From Burkholderiales bacterium (GTDB taxonomy: Bacteria; Actinomycetota; Thermoleophilia; Gaiellales; Gaiellaceae), in the NCBI GenBank assembly GCA_025935595.1, contig JAICUZ010000043.1:1-12648 (forward strand): DNA of 12,648 nucleotides. Reading direction: 5' to 3'. Within the stretch, counting starts at the first letter, position 1. Each line of letters opens with the position of its first letter. Below the pieces are notes generated by a model. That model had not been told where the DNA came from and did not search any database. It worked only from the letters and a program-made list of their open reading frames with translations. Of the stretch, positions 6,182 through 12,410 are shown in pieces. The position numbers and the translations under genes were made by a program.

Positions 6182-7818
6182 ACCTCGACCACCACAGGGA
6201 GGATCATCGGCCGCCGGCGCGTCCGGTCGTAGACCAATTGGCCGATCCCGTCGTGGATGTGCTCCTGGAGCAGCTTGATCTCGCGAATGTCGTCGGCGAG
6301 GAGCTCCCGGACGATCTCGTGCGCCTCCTGCCGCATCTCCGAGAGCAGCTCGTCGCTCTCCGCGAAGCCGCGCGAGATGAGCTCGGGGTGCGATGCCGCA
6401 CCGTCGGACAGCGTCGTGACGACGATCAGCACACCGTCCTCCGACATGTGACGGCGGTCGCGCAGCGCCACGTCCGAGATGTCGCCGACCCCGAGGCCGT
6501 CGACGAACGTCACCCCGACCTCGACGCGGTCGACGATCCGCACACCCTCGCGCGAGAGCTCGACCACGTCTCCGTTCTCCGCGATCACGATCGACGACGC
6601 GGGCACACCCGCCTCCTGCGCAAGCCGAGCGTGAGCAGCCTGCATGCGGTACTCGCCGTGGATCGGCATCACCGCTTTCGGCCTGACGAGCGAGATGAGC
6701 GTGCGCAGCTCCTCGGCGCGCGCATGCCCCGACACGTGGACGTCGGCGTTTTCCTCGTGCAGCACCTCCGCCCCACGCCGCGTGAGCTGGTTGATCGTGT
6801 CGTGCACGCGCAACTCGTTCCCCGGCACCGGCCGCGCCGAGAGGATCACGGTGTCGCCGCGCTCGACCTTGATCGCGGGGTGGTCGTCGTAGGCGATGCG
6901 CGTCAACGCCGAGAGCGGCTCACCCTGAGAACCGGTGCACAGAACGAGCTGCTCACTTGCCGGCACGTCGTCGACGTCGGCCGGCTTCACGAGCATGTCG
7001 TCCGGCACCTCGACGTAGCCGAGGTTGCGCGCGACGTTCAGGTTGCGACGCATCGAGCGGCCGACGATCACCACCTTGCGCCCGCATTCGGTGCCGACGT
7101 CGATCGCCTGCTGCATGCGGTGGATGTTCGACGCGAAGCTCGAGATCAACACCCGGCCACGGCGTGCCGGGATGATCTGACGGAACGCCTCGCCGACCAC
7201 CCGCTCCGAGCGCGTGAAGCCGGGACGCTCCGCGTTGGTCGAGTCGCCCAGCAACAGGTCGACGCCGCGGTTCCCCAGATCTGCAAGTCGCCCGACGTCG
7301 GTCCTCAGACCGTCGACCGGCGTGTGGTCGAGCTTCCAGTCGCCGGTGTGGAAGACGCGTCCGGCGGAGGTCTCGACCGCGATCCCGATCGCGTCCGGGA
7401 TCGAGTGCGCCATCCGCACGAACTCGAGGCGGAACGGGCCGAGCTGCACCGGCTCGGCTTCAGGATCGATCTCGCACAACTCAGCGGCGCGCAGGAGGCC
7501 GTGCTCGTCGAGCTTCGACTTCACGAGCCCGAGCGTCAGCCGGGTCGCCCAGATCTCCTCGACCCGCACCTCGCGCATCAGGAACGGCAGCGCTCCGACA
7601 TGGTCCTCGTGGGCATGGGTCAGCACGACGGCGCGCACGGGCGCGTCGCGGAGGTAGCCGAAGTCCGGGAGTATCACGTCGACGCCGAGGTGCTCGTCGC
7701 GCGGGAACGACATCCCCGCGTCGACGACGATCCGGTCGCCGCCGGCCTCGTAGACGGTCATGTTCTTGCCGACCTCGCCGAGGCCGCCGAGCGGGATCAC
7801 ACGGAGCACGTCTGCCAT
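6178..7818 (-). CDS. rnj: Ribonuclease J
   Basis: This is a cytoplasmic metallo-beta-lactamase/beta-CASP ribonuclease with 5'-3' exo- and endonuclease activity in mRNA decay and rRNA maturation. The 546-aa length is normal. The product begins MADVLRVIPLGGLGEVGKNM, the usual family opening, so the ATG at 7816-7818 is the start even though the frame is open further upstream through dapA. Zinc ligands appear in LTHAHEDHVG (66-75, HxHxDH), AHSIPDA (137-143, H138) and FHTGDWKLD (156-164, D160). The beta-CASP part has CTGSQGEP and LSARPVPGNE blocks, then VSGHA and PIHGEYRM. The gene follows dapA by 22 bp with GCGGAG close to the ATG, inside a small inverted repeat. The 3' end overlaps the next gene by 4 bp. 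Confidence 0.97.
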   Translation of the reverse strand: MADVLRVIPLGGLGEVGKNMTVYEAGGDRIVVDAGMSFPRDEHLGVDVILPDFGYLRDAPVRAVVLTHAHEDHVGALPFLMREVRVEEIWATRLTLGLVKSKLDEHGLLRAAELCEIDPEAEPVQLGPFRLEFVRMAHSIPDAIGIAVETSAGRVFHTGDWKLDHTPVDGLRTDVGRLADLGNRGVDLLLGDSTNAERPGFTRSERVVGEAFRQIIPARRGRVLISSFASNIHRMQQAIDVGTECGRKVVIVGRSMRRNLNVARNLGYVEVPDDMLVKPADVDDVPASEQLVLCTGSQGEPLSALTRIAYDDHPAIKVERGDTVILSARPVPGNELRVHDTINQLTRRGAEVLHEENADVHVSGHARAEELRTLISLVRPKAVMPIHGEYRMQAAHARLAQEAGVPASSIVIAENGDVVELSREGVRIVDRVEVGVTFVDGLGVGDISDVALRDRRHMSEDGVLIVVTTLSDGAASHPELISRGFAESDELLSEMRQEAHEIVRELLADDIREIKLLQEHIHDGIGQLVYDRTRRRPMILPVVVEV

Positions 7819-7820
7819 CT

Positions 7821-7841
7821 GGCTCCGCAGTGTAGGGAGCC
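7821..7841 (-). promoter_or_regulatory. Inverted repeat covering the RNase J ribosome-binding site
   Basis: On the minus strand GGCTCC and GGAGCC form perfect 6-bp arms around a 9-nt loop (CTACACTGC). The 5' arm begins at the last base of the dapA stop codon, and the 3' arm holds the GGAG Shine-Dalgarno of rnj, 4 nt before its ATG. A folded stem would hide the site and a ribosome finishing dapA would open it. This regulatory reading is inference; the repeat itself is plain in the sequence. Confidence 0.4.
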
Positions 7842-8716
7842 TAGGCGGCGACGAGCAGGCCGAGCCGCTCCAGGCAGCCGCGAACGCGGGCGATCTCGTC
7901 CTCGTTCGCGTCGACCATCGGCAGGCGATGGCCGCCGACCGGGTGGCCGAGGAGCCGCAGCGCGGCCTTGATCGCGATCGGGTTCGTGACCACGCCGAGC
8001 AGGTCGTACACCGGCGCCAGCGACTCGTCGATCTCGCGCGCCCGGGCGGTGTCGCCCTCCTGCATCGCCCGCACCTGCGCCGCCACCTGCGGGCCGACGA
8101 TGTGCGTGTGGACGCACACTCCGCCGACGCCGCCGAGCTCGAGGAACGGCTGCACGAGGTTGTCGTCGCCCGCGAAGAGATCGAGGCCCGTGGAGACGAT
8201 GTGCCGCGCCTCGTCGAGGTCGGCATTCGCCTGCTTGACCGCCTTCACCGTCTCGATCTCCGCGAGCCGGGAGATCGTCTCAGGCTCGATGTTCACGACC
8301 ACCCGTGCCGGGATGTTGTAGACGACGATCGGCCGGTCGGACGCCTGCGCGATCGCCTCGAAGTGCGCGACGACCGCCCGCTGCGGCGGCTTGTTGTAGT
8401 ACGGGGTGACGACGAGGAACGCCGAGGCGCCGAGCTCGTGCGCTGCCTCGGTGAGATGGACCGAGTGCGCGGTCGAGTACGTGCCGGTGCCGGCGACGAC
8501 GGCCGCCTGGTCGCCGACGGCTTCGAGCGCGGCCCGGATGAGGTCGAGCCGCTCGCGGTCGGTCAGCGTCGGGCTCTCACCCGTCGTCCCGGCGACCACG
8601 ACACCGTCGGAGCCGTTCTCGACGAGGTGGCGCGCGAGCGCCTGGAACGCGTCATAGTCGACGCTCCCATCGCCTTGGAACGGCGTGACCATCGCCGTCA
8701 GGACGTGGCCGAGCAC
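7841..8716 (-). CDS. dapA: 4-hydroxy-tetrahydrodipicolinate synthase
   Basis: The enzyme condenses pyruvate with aspartate semialdehyde, the first committed step to diaminopimelate and lysine. I chose the GTG at 8714-8716, giving 291 aa. With this start the key residues fall exactly on E. coli DapA numbering: T44-T45 (AGTTGE), Y133 (VVYNIPAR), R138 and the Schiff-base lysine K161 (KAVKQA). The opening VLGHVLTAMVTPF is also typical. A longer form from the ATG at 8747-8749 would add 11 residues. The GTG has no Shine-Dalgarno, but TACACT ends 6 nt before it, suggesting a leaderless message. The dapB gene lies about 1.1 kb upstream, separated by a methyltransferase and a hydrolase on the opposite strand, so dapA is probably transcribed separately from dapB. 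RNase J follows after 22 bp. Confidence 0.96.
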   Translation of the reverse strand: MLGHVLTAMVTPFQGDGSVDYDAFQALARHLVENGSDGVVVAGTTGESPTLTDRERLDLIRAALEAVGDQAAVVAGTGTYSTAHSVHLTEAAHELGASAFLVVTPYYNKPPQRAVVAHFEAIAQASDRPIVVYNIPARVVVNIEPETISRLAEIETVKAVKQANADLDEARHIVSTGLDLFAGDDNLVQPFLELGGVGGVCVHTHIVGPQVAAQVRAMQEGDTARAREIDESLAPVYDLLGVVTNPIAIKAALRLLGHPVGGHRLPMVDANEDEIARVRGCLERLGLLVAA

Positions 8717-8722
8717 GTTGCA

Positions 8723-8728
8723 AGTGTA
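8723..8728 (-). promoter_or_regulatory. Candidate -10 element (TACACT) for leaderless dapA
   Basis: The TANNNT hexamer ends six bases (TGCAAC) before the preferred GTG start. It lies inside the 11-codon extension that the ATG at 8749 would create, which argues for the GTG. No clear -35 is seen. On the other strand, GATACT at 8734-8739 lies 8 nt before the hydrolase ATG and could serve that gene similarly. Confidence 0.45.
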
Positions 8729-8747
8729 CGCGTGATACTCGACGCTC

Positions 8748-9371
8748 ATGGCGCGGTTCGTGCTTGTCCACGGCGCGTGGCACGGTGCGTGGTGCTTCGC
8801 CGACGTCGTGCGTGAGCTGGAGGAACGCGGCCACGCCGCTGCGGCCGTCGATCTCCCCTGCGACGTGCCCGGGCTCACCCAGCACGACTACGCAAGGCTG
8901 ATCGGGCCGCAGGCGGACGCGATCGTCGTCGGTCACTCGCTTGGGGCGCAGACGATCCCTCATGTGGCGGCGCGACTACGGGTCTACCTCGGCGGGCTGC
9001 TGCCCGTCGCCGGTGCCTACGACGAGGCGTTCGCCGAGGGGTTCGGCGGCACCGTCCGCGACGAGCTCGACCGGAGTTACTGGCCCGATTCGGACACGTG
9101 CGCCGCGTTCATGTACCCGGATTGCACACGCGAGCAGTCGGACCGCGCGTTCGCTCAGCTTCGGCGGCAGGCGCGGATCAGCGGGGAGCCGGCATCGTTC
9201 GGCGAAGGTGACGTGGTCATCGCGACCTTGCGCGACGCCGCGATCGATCCTGCATGGCAGCTGCGGACCGCACGAGCGTACGGCGCCCGCGTCATCGAGC
9301 TCGACTCCGGTCACTCACCGTTCTTGACGCAACCGGACGAGCTTGCCGACGTGCTCGATGCGCTTGCCTGA
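8748..9371 (+). CDS. Alpha/beta-fold hydrolase
   Basis: This is the only plus-strand gene in the window. The 207-aa product is a compact alpha/beta hydrolase. It has an oxyanion-hole region VLVHGAWHGAW (5-15), a nucleophile elbow VGHSLG (61-66, S64), a probable acid at D163 (ATLRDAAIDP) and the catalytic histidine H189 (DSGHSPF). The HGAWHGAW start resembles esterase and plant methylesterase-like subfamilies; the substrate is unknown. It is shorter than the usual ~230-260 aa, with a small cap. The start ATG overlaps the alternative dapA ATG on the other strand at a shared CATG, and its last 57 bp overlap the 3' end of the methyltransferase gene. There is no Shine-Dalgarno sequence. Insertion into a dapB-dapA region by rearrangement is possible. 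Confidence 0.9.
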   Translation: MARFVLVHGAWHGAWCFADVVRELEERGHAAAAVDLPCDVPGLTQHDYARLIGPQADAIVVGHSLGAQTIPHVAARLRVYLGGLLPVAGAYDEAFAEGFGGTVRDELDRSYWPDSDTCAAFMYPDCTREQSDRAFAQLRRQARISGEPASFGEGDVVIATLRDAAIDPAWQLRTARAYGARVIELDSGHSPFLTQPDELADVLDALA

Positions 9372-9884
9372 GGCTGCCGCGAGCCGGAGAAACGCACCTT
9401 CGTACGGGCGGCCGGCGAGCGCGAGGAGAGCGTCGGGCGCCAGCTCGCACACGCGCTCGAGCACCGGTTCGACGTTTCGCTCTTCGTAGAGCACGTCCGC
9501 CGCGAGCAGGAGGTCGAAGCGCTCGTCCCACCGCTCTCGCCAGTCGCGCACGTCGGCGCGCAATGCGAGGCCGTTCCGCGCGGCGTTCGTGCGCAGGAGC
9601 TCGACGGCGGCAGGCGACCAGTCGATCGCGGTCACGCGTCCGCCCTTCGCGGCGGCCACGAGCGACGGCAGGCCGAGCCCGCAGCCGAGCTCCACGACGC
9701 GCAGGCCGTCCACGTTCGGAAGCGCTTCCGCCAGCGCGCGCGCCGCCGGCCAGAGCTCCGCCCAGTACGGCAGGAACTCGTCCTCGGCAAACGCTGCCTC
9801 GTCGATCAGCGCTTCGGGCGCGTCGGGCCGGAGGAGCTCGAGCCGCAGGCCCGCGACCGTGATCTCGTCAGAGGAGAGCGTCAA
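9315..9884 (-). CDS. Class I SAM-dependent methyltransferase (Methyltransf_16-like)
   Basis: The 189-aa product has the SAM-binding motif I VVELGCGLGLPSL (63-75), an acidic residue ending the next strand (TAIDWSP, D88), an N-N segment (LLRTNAARNG, 96-105) and the LAADVLYEERN strand (127-137). The LPYWAELWPAA stretch (38-48) before motif I is characteristic of the METTL/ETF-beta-lysine methyltransferase-like group, which methylates proteins. The target here is unknown. The start is taken as TTG at 9882-9884, 17 bp inside the end of dapB, because homology-like sequence begins immediately (DEITVAGLRLELL) and no ATG or GTG is near. Coupling to dapB is likely. The 3' end overlaps the convergent hydrolase gene by 57 bp; its stop is antisense to the codon following the hydrolase catalytic His. 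Confidence 0.87.
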   Translation of the reverse strand: MTLSSDEITVAGLRLELLRPDAPEALIDEAAFAEDEFLPYWAELWPAARALAEALPNVDGLRVVELGCGLGLPSLVAAAKGGRVTAIDWSPAAVELLRTNAARNGLALRADVRDWRERWDERFDLLLAADVLYEERNVEPVLERVCELAPDALLALAGRPYEGAFLRLAAASGKRIEHVGKLVRLRQER

Positions 9885-10464
9885 GCCCGACCGTGAGGCC
9901 CGGCGGTAGTGAAGACAGCTGCTCGAGCGCGAGCACGACGCCCGGCGTGTATGCCTCGCGCGAGAGCGCGTCGTGCCGGATCGACAGCGTCTGCCCCGCT
10001 CCGCCGAGGATCACCTCTTGATGGGCGTTCAGCCCCGGCAGCCGTACGGAGTGGATCGGCACGTCTTTGCCCATCCGCTCGGCGGTGAGCGTCGCGGTGC
10101 CCGACGGCTTGTCGAGCTTCGCGGCGTGGTGTAGCTCGACGATCTCGGCGTGGTCGAGGTATCTCGCGGCGCCGGCGGCGAACCGCATCATCAAGACCGC
10201 GCCGACCGCGAAGTTCGGGGCATAGAAGACGGTGACCGGCGCGTTGCGGAACTCCTCGACGTCCCAGCCCGTCGTCCCGACCACGGACGGGACACCTGCG
10301 GCCACTGCCGCGCGCACGTTCGCGGCGACGGCGTCGGGCCGTGTGAAGTCGACCATCGCCTCCGACCCGGCGAGAGTCTCGACGAGCGTGTGCCCAGCCG
10401 CTTCCAGGCCCGGACCGAGCACGGAGCCGACCTTGCCGCGGCGTCCGTTGAGAAGGACGTTCAC
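9868..10464 (-). CDS. dapB: 4-hydroxy-tetrahydrodipicolinate reductase, short form
   Basis: This enzyme reduces the DapA product to tetrahydrodipicolinate with NAD(P)H. The start is the GTG at 10462-10464, overlapping the M16 stop as GTGA. The 198-aa product has the nucleotide-binding GRRGKVG (7-13), VVGTTGW (61-67), YAPNFAVGAVLM (81-92) and the catalytic block ELHHAAKLDKPSGTA (110-124, with H112/H113 and K116). It is about 50 residues shorter than most DapB proteins. The Rossmann part goes from ETLAGSEAMVDFTRP straight to the TTGW region without the usual intervening strand-helix segment, and the substrate loop reads VRLPGLNAHQEV instead of the common VR-GGxxGEHTV. Short DapB forms are known in some lineages, such as Thermotoga, so it need not be truncated. 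Confidence 0.93.
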   Translation of the reverse strand: MNVLLNGRRGKVGSVLGPGLEAAGHTLVETLAGSEAMVDFTRPDAVAANVRAAVAAGVPSVVGTTGWDVEEFRNAPVTVFYAPNFAVGAVLMMRFAAGAARYLDHAEIVELHHAAKLDKPSGTATLTAERMGKDVPIHSVRLPGLNAHQEVILGGAGQTLSIRHDALSREAYTPGVVLALEQLSSLPPGLTVGLDALL

Positions 10465-11750
10465 GCCGCTCGCGCGAGGTCGGGCGTGATGCGCTCGAGA
10501 GCCGTGAGGAAGCGCTCCTCGTTCGGGCCGATGCACGCGGCCGAGAGCCGATCGGATGCGAGGAGCACACCGGCGAGCGCCGAGACCGATGCGGCGTCGA
10601 CGGCGTCGATCTCGGCGACGATCCGATCGAGCGACAGCACCTCCGAGTCGGTGATCAGCGCCTTGCCGAGCCGGTTCATCCGCGTCGACGTCGACTCCAT
10701 CGAGAGGAGGATGCGCCCCTTCAGGTTCTCCTTCGCACGCTCCAGCTCGCGCTCGCGCAGGTTTCCCGCCGCGATGTCGGCGATCTGCTCGGCCGTGATC
10801 GCGAGAGCGTCGGCGAGGTTGTCCTCGCGGGTCCCGAGATACACCCCGATCTGCCCGCTGTCCGTGTACTGCGACACGAACGAGTAGACCGAGTACGCCA
10901 TGCCGCGTTTCTCCCGGATCTCCTGGAAGAGTCGCGACGACGCCGAGCCTCCGAGGATCGAGTCGAGCAGAGACGCGGCGAACCGTCGCCGGTCGGACCG
11001 CGAGATCCCCGGCGCGCCGAGACACACGTGGTACTGCTCGGTGTCCTTCTGCTGGAAGCGCAGCCGCGGCGGCGGCTCCTGCACCAGCGGCGGCCGGGCG
11101 TTCAACCGCGACGCCGAACGTTCGTTGCGCCGCTCGAGAGCGCGCTCCACCAGCTCGACGACACGCTCATGCTCGATGTTCCCGGCGGCTGCGACCACGA
11201 TGTTCGCGGGCACGTACATCGAGTCGTGGTAGCTCGCGATCGCATCGCGCGGAATCGACGAGATCACCTCGGCGGTGCCGATCACGGGCCGGCCGAGCGG
11301 ATGGTCGCCGAACACCGCCTGTGCGATCAGGTCGTGCACGAGATCCTGCGGCGCGTCCTCGTACATCGCGATCTCCTCGAGCACGACCTCGCGCTCGGAG
11401 TCGAGGTCGGCGAACGCCGGCGCGAACACCATGTCGCCCATCACGTCCATCGCCGTCTCGAGGTGGTGATCGGGGACGCGCGCATAGACGAGCGTGTGCT
11501 CACGCGAGGTCGCCGCGTTCAGCTCGCCGCCCAGGCCGTCGAAGATCTCGGCGATCTCGACAGCGGAGTACGTGCCCGTGCCCTTGAACAGTAGGTGCTC
11601 GATGAAGTGCGTGACGCCCGCCTCGCTCGCGTCCTCGTCGCGTGAGCCGGCGCCGATCCAGTAGCCCACCGCCGCCGACCGGACGTGGTCGAGCCGCTCG
11701 GAGACGATCCGCTCGCCCGAGTCGAGCTCGCTCAGCATCCAGTTCTGCAC
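10461..11750 (-). CDS. M16-family zinc peptidase (insulinase/MPP-like)
   Basis: This is a two-domain inverzincin peptidase of the processing-peptidase type. The inverted zinc motif HFIEH (48-52) is followed about 70 residues later by the glutamate-rich EREVVLEEIAMYED (119-132), which supplies the third ligand. The second domain carries the FQEIREKRGMAYSVYSF block typical of the catalytic Arg/Tyr region in single-chain M16B enzymes. The length is 429 aa from the GTG at 11748-11750; the ATG at 11736-11738 (425 aa) is an equally plausible start. I prefer the GTG because TACGCT ends 6 nt before it and neither start has a Shine-Dalgarno. The pnp - M16 - dapB order is widespread in Gram-positives. 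Its substrates are unknown. There is no signal peptide, so it is probably cytoplasmic. Confidence 0.95.
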   Translation of the reverse strand: MQNWMLSELDSGERIVSERLDHVRSAAVGYWIGAGSRDEDASEAGVTHFIEHLLFKGTGTYSAVEIAEIFDGLGGELNAATSREHTLVYARVPDHHLETAMDVMGDMVFAPAFADLDSEREVVLEEIAMYEDAPQDLVHDLIAQAVFGDHPLGRPVIGTAEVISSIPRDAIASYHDSMYVPANIVVAAAGNIEHERVVELVERALERRNERSASRLNARPPLVQEPPPRLRFQQKDTEQYHVCLGAPGISRSDRRRFAASLLDSILGGSASSRLFQEIREKRGMAYSVYSFVSQYTDSGQIGVYLGTREDNLADALAITAEQIADIAAGNLRERELERAKENLKGRILLSMESTSTRMNRLGKALITDSEVLSLDRIVAEIDAVDAASVSALAGVLLASDRLSAACIGPNEERFLTALERITPDLARAA

Positions 11751-11756
11751 GCGCGT

Positions 11757-11762
11757 AGCGTA
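11757..11762 (-). promoter_or_regulatory. Candidate -10 element (TACGCT) for the leaderless M16 gene
   Basis: The TANNNT hexamer is followed by six bases (ACGCGC) and the GTG start. No ribosome-binding site or convincing -35 is visible. The site lies in the 113-bp gap after the GNAT gene. Confidence 0.4.
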
Positions 11763-11826
11763 GTGCGCTCTACGACCGCCGGTACACGACGCCGGACTTC
11801 GGCTCCACGAACAGGCTCGGATCGGT

Positions 11827-11858
11827 GTCACGCAGCGCGCCCGGTCACGCAGTGCGTG
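11827..11858. repeat. 9-bp direct repeats and a 13-bp palindrome upstream of the M16 gene
   Basis: GTCACGCAG occurs at 11827-11835 and again at 11844-11852, a 17-bp period. The second copy overlaps a palindrome with 6-bp arms around one base (CACGCA G TGCGTG, 11846-11858). Together they occupy the start of the GNAT-M16 gap, roughly 65-95 bp upstream of the proposed M16 -10. They could be regulator-binding sites or part of a weak hairpin after the GNAT stop. No T-run follows, so a terminator is not supported. Function is unknown. Confidence 0.3.
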
Positions 11859-11863
11859 GAGCG

Positions 11864-12397
11864 TCATCGCGGGTCACCGGGTAGCAACGACCAGACGATC
11901 GCGTCGGCGCGTTGACCGTGCAGCCAGATCGACTTCCGCTCGACCCCTTCCCGCTGGAAGCCGCAACGCTCCGCGAGTCGCTGCGACGGCTCGTTGTCCG
12001 GATGCGTGCGTACTTCGACGCGCCCGACTCCGGCACTGAAGAGCCAGCCGCACACGAGCCGCACCGCACGCGTCATCAGCCCGCGTCCGCGTCCCTCCGG
12101 CCCGGCGAGATATGCGACCTCGTAGTTCTCGCGATGCCGTCTCGACGCGATCACTGCACCGACGGAGACGTCGTTAGGGGCCTCGGTGACGGTGAAGTCG
12201 AACCGGTCGCCCGTCAAGCGTCCGTTTTGGGCCAACCGGACGAGCGAGTCGAAGTCGCGATCGGTCGGCGCCCGCGGCATGTTCAGCCAGCGCGCGACGA
12301 GCGGGTCGCGCATCGTGGACAGGACGACGGCGCGGTCGCCCTCACGCAGCTCGCGGAGGACGACCACGCCGTCGGTCAGGGTCGCGGGCGGCTTCAC
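11864..12397 (-). CDS. GNAT-family N-acetyltransferase (RimJ/RimL-like)
   Basis: The 177-aa product is an acetyl-CoA-dependent N-acyltransferase. It shows an N-terminal VLRELREGDRAVVL (13-26), a motif A acetyl-CoA loop GPEGRGRGLMTRA (99-111) and motif B-like NEPSQRLAERCGFQREGVERK near the C-terminus, the pattern of the RimJ/RimL (Acetyltransf_3) group that modifies ribosomal protein N-termini, antibiotics or small amines. The substrate cannot be told. The GTG at 12395-12397 is the chosen start; upstream residues in the same frame would overlap the pnp 3' end in another frame and are Ala/Arg-rich noise. TACGGT ends 7 nt before the GTG, and the pnp stop is only 13 bp away. Its position between pnp and the M16 gene interrupts a commonly adjacent pair. 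Confidence 0.9.
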   Translation of the reverse strand: MKPPATLTDGVVVLRELREGDRAVVLSTMRDPLVARWLNMPRAPTDRDFDSLVRLAQNGRLTGDRFDFTVTEAPNDVSVGAVIASRRHRENYEVAYLAGPEGRGRGLMTRAVRLVCGWLFSAGVGRVEVRTHPDNEPSQRLAERCGFQREGVERKSIWLHGQRADAIVWSLLPGDPR

Positions 12398-12404
12398 GCC
12401 GCCG

Positions 12405-12410
12405 ACCGTA
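12405..12410 (-). promoter_or_regulatory. Candidate -10 element (TACGGT) for the leaderless GNAT gene
   Basis: The TANNNT hexamer directly follows the pnp stop codon and ends seven bases (CGGCGGC) before the GTG start. No other expression signal is visible, though GGCGGC could act as a very poor ribosome-binding site. Read-through from pnp is the alternative. Confidence 0.35.

Noticed and set aside
5653..7971. 772-codon plus-strand open frame opposite RNase J and the 185-aa gene
   Set aside because: Low-complexity Arg/His/Asp-rich translation, antisense to genes with clear motifs; no recognisable domain.
7760..8815. Plus-strand open frame opposite dapA
   Set aside because: Arg/Asp/Val-rich shadow; DapA on the other strand is intact with all catalytic residues in register.
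11767..11838. Short minus-strand peptide frame ending ...VEPKSGVVYRRS in the GNAT-M16 gap
   Set aside because: It looks protein-like, but an in-frame TGA lies just upstream and there is no ATG, GTG or TTG start before the segment. There is no support for a gene or a gene remnant.
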